Positions 46,765 through 57,758 of a DNA stretch of 64,000 nucleotides are shown here, in pieces; within the stretch, counting starts at the first letter, position 1, and each line of letters opens with the position of its first letter. The notes under the pieces were generated by a model. It was not told the DNA's origin and searched no databases. It saw only the letters and a program-made list of their open reading frames with translations. The position numbers were made by a program, and so were the translations under genes. The stretch is taken from positions 62,001 to 126,000 of the forward strand of contig JARGSG010000103.1 of the NCBI GenBank assembly GCA_030374805.1, given 5' to 3'. The stretch is from Gracilaria gracilis. Taxonomy: Eukaryota; Rhodophyta; Florideophyceae; Gracilariales; Gracilariaceae.

Positions 46765-49280
46765 ATTCTCTGCTGCGGCTCGGTGATGAAGATGAACGAT
46801 GGTATGACGGAAAGGAACAAAAGATGGTTTACGTCGATTGCAAACGAACCAGAAAGAGTAAGAAAAGTCATGAATAGTCCCGTAGGACTCTACAAGATGA
46901 AGCTGTTATTTGCGCCATTTGTCACGATCGACACTGCCCGTCCTAGGATAAGGTGACTAGAAACAGCAGAGATTAGGGGTTTCGCTCATGACAAGAGCCA
47001 AGAAGAACATGTACAGCGCTAGTAAAGCAAAGCGACGCGCACGACCATTTCGAAGAAGGAACGGGTGCGTTTTGTTCTGTCCCTGCTTCCCCAATCGTAA
47101 GTTTGCCCTTGGCGGCTCGAACTAAAGCCGCTTGCTGTTCTTATGCGGGATGCCTTTCGGCAATTGCATCAGACAATGAACGATCGAATTGTCCTCGAAG
47201 CTTTTTCGGATGTTGGTCGCTCGAATTAGGGGGATTGTGAGACTCGGTATCAATTTTGAGATGTTTCTGTCACCGATCGAACGTCTGAGAGCTGAAAGGA
47301 TTGAGATGGAGTAGCAAAGTCTGGACTCAAGTGTTGAACAGGCCTCCATTGTACATTTGAAGATATCGTGGGAGAGTTGATAATTTCACCATAGGTCGGA
47401 GGGCACACCTTACTGACACGGATCTGCGGAGTCTAAACAACCGTAGTCCATCATGATTTCATGATTAAACTCGTCCGGACGATCGGTTAGCTAAGAGATC
47501 GTTGTCATGGACCTGGGTGGTGCATCGCCAAAATGCCCCCGTCTAGCTGCACGTCAGCAGTAGGTCACGAGCCGGTCACCGGAGGAAGACCCCATCCGCC
47601 GTTTTCCCTGAATATTCTCTATGAAGGAAGAGCTCCGAAGGAGCCACTGGACGGGGGTTTCCAGGGCTTTCTCACCCGTTCCAGGTGGACCTGAAACTTC
47701 AAAACGTGGACGTACTCGAAGAGATATGTGAGATACTTGGGCAGGAACCGTGCAGCGGTAAAGTAGCAAAATGAACGGACGCCGCACTGCATTGGATAAA
47801 GAAAGCAGGAACAAACGCAGAAGGCCTTGAAGAGACTCACACGCTGCTGGCACTATGCAAAGCATTGTGTGTGTGAACGCACGAGCGATTCTGATGCCGA
47901 AAGTGGTACGCGACAGTCGGTTCGTGGCGCGTTACAGCGCGACAGCGAGGCACTGGAACCTGGTAGCATGTGCGAGCGAAGGCGATTTGCTTGTAGCGTT
48001 CGAGATGCAAGCGGCGTTGAGAGAATGTACATATCTGTGTGCAGTTGCGCCATTCTGGCGAGCAACGTTCGAAGCAAGCGTACTGGGAAAACATAGGGAA
48101 TGGTTGAACTGTTGGAATATCATGATGAGACTTACATGAGGTTTTCCCCAAGGGGGTTGGACGATGGATGGGAGAGTACATCATCAGTCATGGCGGGATG
48201 GTAATTAAGAACGGCATGAGTGCCGGTGGCAGACTTGCGGACTGTCTAAGCGGCTCTCAGGATCGGAGACGTGGCTCTTTGGTGGCGCTTTATCTAGCAA
48301 GCGGTACGCCTATGGTATACGAAGGGAGAGCATACAAGGCGACTGGCAATTGATGCACGCGCAAGCGCGGACAAAACACACAGCTGCATGCAAAAGTTAG
48401 GCGTCTACGTGAGCAAAAGTGCGTGCATTGACGGCAGTTGGCTTCAACGAGACGCCACAAAAAGGAAGAACATCGACGAGCTGGAACACATGTCATCATT
48501 ATCGCTGTGAACGGCTTCCGCCGCGACCTCCCCCCATAAAGGCTGGTATGACATCGTCGGCAAAGGTGTCTTCCGCATCTTCATCATACACGTAACGAGA
48601 GGACCATGAAGAAGAAGTGCTTCGGCGGCCGGTTCTTTCGGGCTCCATTCTACCGCGACGAAAGCAAATGACAGAGAGAGAAAGGAAAAGAAACTGCAAG
48701 TCGTGCTCGAAGCTCTACACCTAGAAAGCTGCAAAAAGCAGTGAAGTTATGTTTTACTTTGCACACTTGCAGTGGCCAGAACATTCAGACTTTATCTGAC
48801 TCTTTTGGGAAAAGGCAGTGTCAGCAGAGATGCTGACACGAGCAATGAGTAATTGCTTCTTCGTGAAGAGTTTTCACTGGTTTGCCGCCAAGAGAGGGCA
48901 AAGCATGCCCCAACCCAAACAAAAGGTGACTGCAGCTCGAACTGCGGCACGACAATGACGGAGAAGGCTGTCTCCCGATCAGATCCAGGGCATTGCCTGT
49001 AGTCACCGTCGTCCACATTCCGTAATTGCTCATAAAAAATACATTCTCGTTCCTTCAATTGCCAGTAGGCCCTTAGCCCTGTGCCAGGTTTGTAGAAGAT
49101 TTTAAATTGCACATAAAATGCAACATATTGCTCTGAATCAGAGAGCTCCTCACTTCTTCCCCAAATGTCTCCAAACTTTGTGGATAAATTTAAAAACCAA
49201 TCTGATCATTCGTCTCAGCGCAGTTTCAAAAACAAATAGCGCGCTCTTCATACAGATTCAACATCATATTATGCAATTAT
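46765..49280. other. Non-coding interval with dispersed repeat B and small frames
   Basis: It contains repeat B copy 2 (47473-47700). Short frames at 47855-48139 and 48168-48353 (plus) and 48499-48699 (minus) have no recognisable domain. A hairpin (GTGTCAGCA, gaga, TGCTGACAC) lies at 48818-48839. The upstream end of the following DDE element should lie near its right part, but no terminal repeat could be paired. Confidence 0.4.
47473..47700 (+). repeat. Dispersed repeat B, copy 2
   Basis: It starts with one AAACTCG-type monomer (compare the array at 21674), followed by ggacctgggtggtgcatcgc, tagctgcacgtcagcagtagg, the tttccctg segment and gggggtttccagggctttct. These align with 21894-22140 in the same orientation. 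Confidence 0.7.
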
Positions 49281-50441
49281 ATGCAATTCTTGTCAGCCAA
49301 AGGAAACATCCATCCATTCAGTAGCCTCTTTAACGGCTATCTCCCACCAATGGCTGCTAGAACCGGCGACGCTCGCGAGACAGCCATCTCTCTAGCTCTG
49401 ATCGCCATCTCAAATGGTGAGCATTACCTAATCGCAGCAAAGCGGTTCAAAGTACCAATATATACATTGCACTACCGCCCGAACAACTACAAGAACGCTA
49501 CTGTGAGACGAGGTCGAGGTCTTACGGACGCAGAGAAGAATTCTATCGTTTCTTTGTTATTAAAATATGCTTCACAGGGAACCCCGCTAACCAATCATCA
49601 TCTGCCTTAATCCATTCGTATTATCTGCAACCATATGACGCATGAGCGATACAGTTCACTCCCGTTTAACTCTACGTTCATCAGTGACTATGTTATACGC
49701 AGCTTTCGAAAAAGGCACAGAAAGAAGTCATCTTTCTCACGCTTTCTGGCACAAGAAAACAGGCGATTTTGCGTGGTGAATGCCGAGACAATGACACATC
49801 ACTTTGCTACATTGCAAAACATTGTGGCTGAGAATGACATTGATGCGTCTACAGTGTTCAATCTGGATGAAGTTGAAGTGACTAAGGCCAAGGATATTAG
49901 TGGAGTGACTTCTTTGCGACGGTTGTTTCTTCGACAGGTTCCCAAGGACATGGGTATGAATGAGTATGGTTATAAGAACCGTATAACTCTCATGCCGGTC
50001 GTCATTGCAACTGGAGAGACTGGGCCTTCGCTCGTGGTTGTGAAAGGGAACAGGATTCTTTACCGTACTGTTCTCCGAAACGGAGTCGCAGTTCAAGATA
50101 CCCTCGTCGTAAACCTGCCTCGTGGTGCCATCATGGCCAAGAAACATGAAAATGGTGGGGTGGACAGTGCCAATTGCAACTCTTGGGGAGCTAAATTGGT
50201 TCAGTATACTGCTGATTTGACAGCCGGAGGGCACAAGGTGCTGCTCGTTTACGACGCTTATAGAGCGCATTTGTCTTTGGAGGTTTTGGGATTGTTCCAC
50301 AGGAGTAGTATAATTGTCTATGCATTACCAGCACATACGTCAGGGAAGCCACAGCCACTAGACGTCGTCACCTTTTCGTCGTTTAAGTCGCATTTGAACC
50401 GAGTGAGCGCTGAGGTCACTCTTAGTGATCGAGACACAAAC
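49281..50441 (+). pseudogene. DD35D transposase, 5' part (split by the Ty3/gypsy insertion)
   Basis: The frame begins at ATG 49281 (or 49350) with a psq-like DNA-binding start (AISNGEHYLIAAKRFKVPIY). It meets a TAA at 49608-49610 and continues in the same frame (FISDYVIRSFRKRHRKKSSF). The catalytic core has STVFNLDEVEVTKAK (first D), VLLVYDAYRAH (second D) and SGKPQPLDVVTF (third D), with 35 residues between the last two. It stops at 50441 where the LTR retrotransposon begins. The reading frame resumes exactly at 62074. A DDE relative of the element at 12-15.6 kb, but clearly distinct in sequence. Confidence 0.88.
50437..50441 (+). repeat. Target-site duplication CAAAC, left
   Basis: This 5-bp sequence is identical to 62069-62073 on the other side of the retrotransposon, as expected for Ty3/gypsy integration. 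Confidence 0.9.
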
Positions 50442-50994
50442 TGTGATATAGTACGTATCGGGAGAAAACCCGAAGCGGTCTTGAGAGCGGGAGTCTCCGT
50501 AGCACTCCAGGGAGTGACTGTAATGTGTCCGAACGGAGGAGTAAGGGAGGAAGCACCGGGCGGTCGGAGGGAGAGTGGACGGTCGGTATCACCAAACGTG
50601 CTCAGGTACACGTAGTAAGGGTACGGACGGTCTAATAAACCTGTACGTTCAGTGCCGGTCGGTCGGTCGGTCGCGCTACTTGGCGAAGAAGACGTTCGGC
50701 AAAGGATGCTTGAGGTTTACTGCAGGCGGTCGGCGAGATCCGAGCTACAACTAAATATCGGGTCTGGGCCCCTAACTATCTACTGTACGACTGGTTCCCT
50801 TACAGTGCCACAGCCTGGCACGAGCCTAATCGCCCACGTGTCCCACTTGTACCTTCCGTCCGTCCGTGCGGCACTCGCTCGCTATCCGTACACGTGGCTA
50901 AGCCACCATGCCGTGCACACCCCCTTCGTACGTGAACTACCGATCGGATACATCGTACAGCGCTGCTCGCGCCGTCACAACGTACTATACCACA
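50442..50994 (-). repeat. 3' LTR (553 bp)
   Basis: It begins TGTGATATAG and ends GTACTATACCACA on the plus strand. It differs from the other LTR at three positions (tccag/tcgag, acagtg/acattg, caacg/caatg). A GGTC-type short tandem lies near 50658-50673. Confidence 0.97.
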
Positions 50995-51007
50995 GACCCC
51001 CCTTCTT
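50995..51007 (-). other. Polypurine tract of the retrotransposon
   Basis: On the minus strand AAGAAGGGGGGTC runs directly into the 3' LTR (TGTGG). Its position and composition fit the plus-strand priming site. Confidence 0.85.
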
Positions 51008-51966
51008 AAAGTACACTTCGTCCTCGAAGTGTCCGAATGGGTGTGAATATCGCACTCTATCGTCCGCACGGTCAAAGAAGGCCACCGTTCGCCTTCTTTC
51101 TTGAAAATGGCCCGCCAGGGCCGGGGCGAAGCCATGCCAAAATCCTAGGAACGTACGTGCGAAACGGAGCACAAATCAACCACGGGAAGGGGCGGTGCGG
51201 TCCAGTGGTCCGTGTAGGGAACGGTACGACCGACACAGCCGTACGGGCGAGTGGCTAGGGCCGTGATGGCGTGTGCGAAAGGACGGGCGGACACGCGCAT
51301 GGCTCTAGTGAACGAGTGGTTGGAAAGGGTGGCGGCAATATTGGCGCCAAAACGTTCAGCCGTGCCGAGGTGTCTGGGTGATTCCGGTGCGTGTAAGTTC
51401 CGCACGGAGCCAGGGGCTGCGGTTTCCGTACGTAAGGGAGCGTTCGAACACTCGGAAGGGTCGCCAGAGCGTACGAAGCGAGCCAATTGTTGACGCGTTG
51501 ACGGGAGCGGTGGCATCCGCTGGGCAACCGAACGTAGGAGTCGGGATTGGGGACTGAGCTCGGAGCCAGAACGGACACGGAGTACTGTTGACTCAGCACG
51601 AAGCGGTGGGGACGTGTAGTGAACCGACCGAAGTGGGTCGACGGGTCACCGTGGCGGACGAGCGAGGCAGACAACGACAGAAGAGAGGACAGGGTGCTGG
51701 TGGGGGGTGGTTCGCGTCGGGCAAAGTGCGAACACCGCGCGTCATACGAGCGGTGCTAGACTCATTCGAAGGGAGAGGGTGACAGTTCCGCGTTGTCAGC
51801 GCCCGTTCGGAATAAATTAATGCGGCCGTGGCTTCGATAAGTGCACGTGGCACTGCGACGCGGGCGCGCATTGCGTATAAGTCCGAAACGGTCGCCATTC
51901 CCCCGCGGGAGGTGCATCGTCGTGGGTCAAGCCCGTATAAGAGCGCGCGCTCCCTCTCCGTTCACC
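51008..51966. other. Leader of the antisense gene / 3' region of the retrotransposon
   Basis: About 960 bp without a supported gene. As read from the plus strand it is the region between the LTR and the antisense ORF start and may act as its promoter and leader. Short frames (51255-51674 minus, 51588-51782 plus) show no domain. Confidence 0.5.
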
Positions 51967-54354
51967 ATGTCGGAGCCATCACCAAGTCATTCCGCCAGAG
52001 GCTCGAGCAGTATGGCGAGCAATCCGGGCGGGTCGAATAACCCGAATCAGCCGAGCGGAGAAGCCGCGGGGTCGCAAATGCCGATGCCGTTTCGTTCGGT
52101 ACCGTTACCGGGTCAGCAGTATGATCACCGCCACCGTCGTGGGTTCCAGGCTCCGCGTCGTACGAAACAGGTTCCGATGTCCGTGACGGAATACACCCGA
52201 ACCAGTGCGGAGTACTTTGACGCTCTCAGGTTCACTGAGATCCCGACGTCCTTGCCACTACGGGATGTCGCCAGTCGTAACCCGAAACGTACGAACATGG
52301 AGGCGTGGCAGGCACGCTGGAATCATCTGCCTGGTATTAATGGTCGTTCTGACGAGCGTACCTTCGGCCGAGCAGACATGCCTTTCCTCCGATGTCCGGA
52401 GGAGAAGGAGTACCAGACCAGGCTTCAACGCCTTATGCATCGTTTCGATTCCGACCGGAGCTTTCCACCTGCGGACGGTAATCCACTCCCGTTGGTGATG
52501 TTCGAACCTCCGTACGACGAGTTGTACTGGCTGAATCGTCCGCGCTGGGGCAGCAACGCTGCAACAGAAGCGCGCATCTGTGCGTCCCAGAAGTACTTCT
52601 ACGCTTGGCACAACGTTGAGTTCTTCGATGTGCCGGCGAATCGACGTCCGTCCGTGTACTATAGGATGACCGAGTCGTGGTCCTCCGTCGACGTCGCGCG
52701 CAACCTTTCCGTTCCGACGCCGCCGGTGGTGGCGTACCACTCCGGGAAGTTGATGGTTCCCGGGGAGATGAGCCGTGTCGTACTGCAGGTGCTGTACGCC
52801 GAATGGGCGGTGTTCGCCTTCATGGCTTTCTTGCAGGCCGCTTCGGACGGCATTGAGGTGTTCACCCGTGCGGCAGATGATAGACTGTACCACAAGGATG
52901 GGGAGCCCCAGTACGGAAGGTTGTTTCCGTTACCGTACAAGTTGGTCTGCATTCTGGCCGAGATGGGATTGCAGAACATTCTCCGCGGTACGATATACCC
53001 GGCCGACGTGGGGGAGAAGCTCCTTCAGTACGCGTTGGAGACCGACTGGGATCAGACTCCGGGCTTCTTGTGGTATGACTACCGTGCCGATACGTTTCCG
53101 GAGATGCCCCCCTCAGGTACTGGGGCAGCGCCAATCGTTCGCGCCGTCCTACCGTCCGGTCGTTTGCCGCCGTGGCCGTTCTCGCAAAAGGCCAACTACT
53201 TCCCGCACGGATACATGGAGGCAGAGTTCGAGGCCGTTCCAGCGGTGCCGGCGGCTCCGCCAGCGCCGAAGCACGAAATGGGAGTGCAGACGGACGCCGT
53301 CGAACCGACTCCGCCGGCAGAACCGGAGGTTGTCGAAGTACTGGTACGGACGGAAGCTGGCGAGCAGGTCAGCATTGCCGGTAAACGTTTGGACGAGATG
53401 GGCTTCGACCTGTCCGTGCCCGACACGGCGACGGCTTTCGCAGCCGTGCGTGCGGTCTGTGTTCCAGCCGGGGAAGAGGAGCCGCCACACATAACGTCAG
53501 CTCTGTTGGCCGCTCGTGGATGGTTACGCCGTGCGGTCAATGCTGAGGCTGCGCTGCGCGAGCAGGCGCAGGCCCAGATTGACCTTTTGCGTTACCTCCG
53601 CGACCACAGCTTGGCTGTGCTCCAGAAGTACGAGGCGGCGACGGTCGCAGGGATTGGTCCCTCTTCACATCCGGGCGGTGGGTTACGAACAACTGAGGCT
53701 CCTGAGGTAGAGGAGCTGCTGGACCGTACGTACGAAGGGATTCAGGAGCAGGTCGACACGGAACGCCAGGTTCATCAGATCGTAGCGAACATTAGGAAGG
53801 TGAACCGTTCCATGTTTCGCGGCACCGCGTTGCGTGCGCCCACCCCACCAGGAACGCCAGAGCCCGTTCCGGAACTTGCGGAAGCAGCCGTAGTGGACGA
53901 CGTGGCGGGAGAAGTGGAGCTTGTTGAAGCCGGCGATGCAGCGGCTGTTCCCGCCGCTAGCGGTGCGGCGGGGACAACTGATGCCGCTGAGCCGACAGAG
54001 GCTGCGGATGTCGCGATGACATCTCCGGGCGGTCCTGCAGACGCTGCTGTAGCTTCCGGGGCGGTGGCTACCGACGAGGATGAAATCCGCCCTGGTCCTG
54101 CGCCGTCATCGACTGGCGAACCGAGCGGACGAAGGACTGTAGTTCCCAACACTCCCTGGCCAGGTACCTCGGCTCCGTTCCAGCCGTCGAAGCCGGCCGG
54201 TGTTACCAAGAACGTAACGCGTGGCGCTTCTGTGTCCGGTCGTGGGTTCCGTTCGGGCTTTCCCACGCCCCGCGGGCGTGGCCGTGGTCGTGGTCGTGGT
54301 CGAGGAGCGACGAATACCGTACCGGCCACGAGGCGCGTAGTTAGGCGCGGTTAG
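51967..54354 (+). CDS. Antisense gene of the chromovirus, RG-repeat protein (795 aa)
   Basis: The first ATG in the long open frame is at 51967, in a favourable context (caccATGt); the frame is open upstream to 51841 without an ATG. The N terminus is disordered (SEPSPSHSARGSSSMASNPG). Residues about 90-440 are Trp/Tyr-rich and probably globular (YDELYWLNRPRWGSNA; VVLQVLYAEWAVFAFMAFLQ). A helical stretch follows (LLAARGWLRRAVNAEAALRE). The Ala/Pro/Glu-rich segment leads to an Arg-Gly tail (RGRGRGRGRGRG), typical of nucleic-acid binding. No known Gag, Env or enzyme domain was recognised. It points toward pol and ends about 700 bp from integrase. Antisense ORFs are known in some plant Ty3/gypsy elements; a relation is not shown here. 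Confidence 0.75.
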   Translation: MSEPSPSHSARGSSSMASNPGGSNNPNQPSGEAAGSQMPMPFRSVPLPGQQYDHRHRRGFQAPRRTKQVPMSVTEYTRTSAEYFDALRFTEIPTSLPLRDVASRNPKRTNMEAWQARWNHLPGINGRSDERTFGRADMPFLRCPEEKEYQTRLQRLMHRFDSDRSFPPADGNPLPLVMFEPPYDELYWLNRPRWGSNAATEARICASQKYFYAWHNVEFFDVPANRRPSVYYRMTESWSSVDVARNLSVPTPPVVAYHSGKLMVPGEMSRVVLQVLYAEWAVFAFMAFLQAASDGIEVFTRAADDRLYHKDGEPQYGRLFPLPYKLVCILAEMGLQNILRGTIYPADVGEKLLQYALETDWDQTPGFLWYDYRADTFPEMPPSGTGAAPIVRAVLPSGRLPPWPFSQKANYFPHGYMEAEFEAVPAVPAAPPAPKHEMGVQTDAVEPTPPAEPEVVEVLVRTEAGEQVSIAGKRLDEMGFDLSVPDTATAFAAVRAVCVPAGEEEPPHITSALLAARGWLRRAVNAEAALREQAQAQIDLLRYLRDHSLAVLQKYEAATVAGIGPSSHPGGGLRTTEAPEVEELLDRTYEGIQEQVDTERQVHQIVANIRKVNRSMFRGTALRAPTPPGTPEPVPELAEAAVVDDVAGEVELVEAGDAAAVPAASGAAGTTDAAEPTEAADVAMTSPGGPADAAVASGAVATDEDEIRPGPAPSSTGEPSGRRTVVPNTPWPGTSAPFQPSKPAGVTKNVTRGASVSGRGFRSGFPTPRGRGRGRGRGRGATNTVPATRRVVRRG

Positions 54355-55056
54355 GACCGAGCGGGTAGTACCCAGAACGTTCTCAATAAACAGCCCTGAT
54401 CCTTTCGTGATCGTACTTCGGGTTCCTTTTGCGTACAAGTAGATAGGAGGCAATCCTAGTTGCCTTGGTCGTTCTCGAAAAGACGACGTTATTCGATGTC
54501 GAAAAGTGTGGTCGAGCTTCCACAAACGTACAGCGAGGGCGGCGGAATGGGACTGGCGCCGTGGAGGTTCCGTGTACGTCATGGGAGCTCGCGCAGTGAG
54601 CGCTGCGCGGTAGGCGCTCCCGAAAAATTGGCAATTATTACTGCCCGGAGCGTACGCGCGCCATGCGGTTGTCGGTATCCGATTCGGTATCCAGTAATGC
54701 ACGTAGAGGCCGTGCGTGCAAGCCAAAAAATCGTTAAGTATTTTGGTCTTGCGCGCAGTCCAAATCGGCCATTGCGAGCGCCTGAAACGCCACCGTTTCG
54801 GAGTTATCGGCCAAACACTGAATCAGCGTTTTTGATACCGTACGGACAGGCAATTTCCGTGGCGATTTTTTTGATTCGCCTTGCAAGTAACCGCGGCGGC
54901 GCCGTGGTGATGCGTTCCAGGAGGCCATGCAAGTCCGTTCGGTATTGTCCAGACCGTGCCGCGCGTGTGTAACGGCGCGTGTGCGGCGCCGTCTCGCGAT
55001 GCCGCGCACTGGTTTCTGGTAGCGCGCGTGCGGTTGTTCCGTGCGGTGGATCAAGC
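54355..55056. other. Non-coding spacer between the antisense gene and integrase
   Basis: About 700 bp in which the two convergent transcription units of the retrotransposon end. Frames at 54383-54972 overlap on both strands without a domain. An AATAAA at 54384-54389 could serve the antisense transcript as a polyadenylation signal. Confidence 0.45.
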
Positions 55057-56920
55057 CTACTCTCCTCCCCCTCCCTGAAGTGTCGCAGAACCCGAGCGGT
55101 TTCTGCGGCGCCAATATCGGGCAATGAAGTGTTGGGGGAGGTGTTCCGGGGGTTCGTACGTATCCTCGGCGGCAGTGTAACCGTGCCAACGTACACGGTA
55201 TTCTCTTCCGTTCGGAGTGTCGCGATGTGCGACAACGCGCTCTACTACGCTCGGAACCGTTCCGGACGGCGCTGTGGGCGCTGCGTCGCTCACTATGTCG
55301 TCCGCGGTGGGTCCGTGCGGATCGGCAACAACCGGGCCACGCGTACGTTCGGATGTAACCGGTGCGGTGCTCTGCCGTACGGACGGAGCCCTCGTAACAC
55401 GGTCGATACTGATCGTGTTATGGATGCCGTCCTGGTCGATAGTGACGGTTGTGTCCGATGCGGAGATAACCGTGAATGGGCCAGTCGTCTTCGGCAAGAG
55501 CTTCCGATACATACGTTCTTGGTCCGTGAGGTCTTCGTCCGTGCTCTTATAGTCCGGTCGGTCGACGAAAACTTCGTCGCCAGCAGCAAAGCTGGGTGTG
55601 TACCGTACGGTTCTATCGAAGTCCTGTTTATAGCGCTGTTGCGCGCGTGTGAGCTTCGTCCGTGCGGTCTGTAACGTAGCCTGCAGCAGTTTTAGCGTAT
55701 AGCGCTTAAGCTGAGCTGCTGTAGGCTGCGTCGGAGTCGCCGGATCCAATGCCGTACTGGGTTCATCCAAAAGTACGCTCGGAGGTGTACGCGTGAGAAC
55801 GACTCGGAACGGAGAAGTTCCTAACGACCGGTGCACCTGCAGGTTGTAGCCGTACGTCAAAGGTTGTACGTACGCGTGCCACGTCCTCTGGTGGTCCGCA
55901 ACGTAATGGCGTAGGCGCTCCACGAGTGTCTTATTGAACCGTTCGGCCTGCCCGTTTGTTTGCGGGTGATACGCAGTGGTGAGTACGTGTTTGGTACCCA
56001 AAGCGGAACACACTGTCTCGAAGAACTTTGACACAAACTGCGGTCCGTTATCGGTCAACATGTAGTTCGGTATTCCGTACGGATAAACCCAGTGTTCGAG
56101 GAACGCTTTGGCTACAGCTGGTGCTGTGGTAGACCGCATTGGTATTGCACGAGCCAGCTTGCTGAACCGATCGGTCATTACCAGTATGTACTGGTATCCG
56201 TTTAGGGACTTCGTAAATGGGCCTACAATGTCCATGGCGATGAATTCCAGGGGACCGGCGGCAGGGAACAGCTTCAGCAGCTTCTGCGAGTGGAAGCGGG
56301 TTCCTCGCGTAGCCGGGCACGTGCGGCAATCCCGTACGGTCTGGAATACGTCGTTGGCCATGTTGGGCCAATAGAAGTCCCGACGAAGGCTCTCGTACAT
56401 TCGGGTAGCGCCTGGGTGTCCGACCGTGCGGGGGTAATGTGCCAAATAGAGGACGCGTGGCTGCAGCGACGCAGGTACGACTTTCTGGACGGCACCGTCT
56501 AATGGAGCCTTACGTACAATGAGCCCGTGTCGGTCGACGTCGAAGAGGGTGACACCGTTACCGATGTCCTTCCGTACGGACTCACAGAAAGCGTCCGTTG
56601 CTTGTTCGCGGACCAGTTCCTCGATGGTGAGTGGTACGGCATTGGTGTCCTCTGCCGGGACTGTGAGGACTTCGGGAAGTCCCGGGGCTGACCGTTCGGA
56701 TCTAGGCCAGTCGACGCACACCTCAGTGTACTCTGTTCCGTCAACGGAGATGTTGGCGACTAAATAGCCATTTTCGGTATGGTCCTCAACGAACAAGCAG
56801 GGAACCTCGTCGTCCAGCGGAGTATTGTCTTCGCCGTCCGTACGTATTCGGGAAAGGGCGTCCGCGGCCTGGTGTTTTATTCCCGGGCGGTGAATGACGT
56901 CGAAGTCGTACTCCATTAGG
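55057..56920 (-). CDS. Integrase with chromodomain (pol 3' part)
   Basis: The frame continues from RNase H (VIHRPGIKHQAADALSRI) into the integrase. The zinc-binding HHCC is in AHYPRTVGHPGATRMY and CRTCPATRG. The catalytic acids are in EFIAMDIVGPF (D), MLTDNGPQFVS (D) and HPQTNGQAERFNKT (E). The C terminus has a GPY-like region and a chromodomain (VERVVAHRDTPNGREYRVRW, HGYTAAEDTYEPPEHL). Chromodomains in this position define chromoviruses and help target histone-marked chromatin. The open frame physically extends to 57084, but the part above the 20-bp duplication is out of phase with RNase H. Confidence 0.92.
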
Positions 56921-56940
56921 CGAAGTCGTACTCCATTAGG
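56901..56940 (+). repeat. 20-bp tandem duplication inside pol
   Basis: CGAAGTCGTACTCCATTAGG occurs at 56901-56920 and again at 56921-56940. Twenty bases is not a multiple of three, so the duplication moves RNase H out of frame with integrase. Both frames read LRLMEYDF on either side. Confidence 0.97.
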
Positions 56941-57758
56941 CGAAGTCGCCAGCGTGCCAATCGTCCAGAGGCGTCCGCTAGGTTGAGCAACCACCTCAGA
57001 GAGTGGTGATCCGTTCGGAATGTAAATCTCTGACCCTCTAGGTACGGTCGGAGGTGTAGGATGGCCCATACGACGGCCAAGCATTCCCGCTCGGTCGTAG
57101 AGTAGCTTCGCTTCGCCTTGGTTAAGGAGCGACTCCAGTATCCGATTGGAAGGAGCTCACCGTCTGGCTGCCTCTGAAGCAGCGCACACCCTACCTGACG
57201 ATCACACGCGTCAGTATCCAGTACGTACGGACATCCTTGTTTCGGGATGGCCAGTATTGGGGGACGGATGAGGCGCTGTCGGAGTTCGTCAAATGCCTCA
57301 TACTCCGTATCGGACAGCGTTTCGAAGCTCGTGGGCTGGCCTTTTTCCAGCTTGGCGTTCAGCGGTGCCGCTATTCGTGCGAAATTGGGAACGAAACGTC
57401 GGAAGACGTTGCAAAGTCCCAAGAACGATCGGAGTTCCGTCTGGTTCCCTGGGGCTTTGGCCTGCTTGATGGCGTCCTGAGTCTTGGTAGACACCTGCAG
57501 CTTTCCCGGGCGGATAACATGTCCCAGGTAGTCTACGGTGCCGCAGAAGAAGTGGCATTTGTCCAGTCGTAGGGTAATACCAGCCGTCCGGAGCATTTGT
57601 AGTATAGTCCGTACGTGCTCGTAGTGTTCCTCGACCGTTCGGGAGTAGATAATCACATCGTCCAAGTATACCAGAGCGTACTGCCATTTGACTCTTGATA
57701 GAATGATATCAAGAGCGCGTTGGAACGTAGCCGGTGCGTTCTTGAGTCCGAATGGCAT
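56921..57758 (-). CDS. Reverse transcriptase C-terminal half and RNase H
   Basis: The frame opens at MPFGLKNAPATFQRALD, the Ty3 'mPFGL.nAPatFq' block. It has the catalytic YLDD (residues 31-34 of this frame), then the thumb and connection, then RNase H with VLDTDACDRQVGCAL, STTERECLAVVW and FRTDHHSLRWLL. It ends at the 20-bp duplication. It is displaced by one base from the upstream RT frame: one extra base lies near 57771 between HMGL and the RYVRMPFGL-type continuation. Confidence 0.92.
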
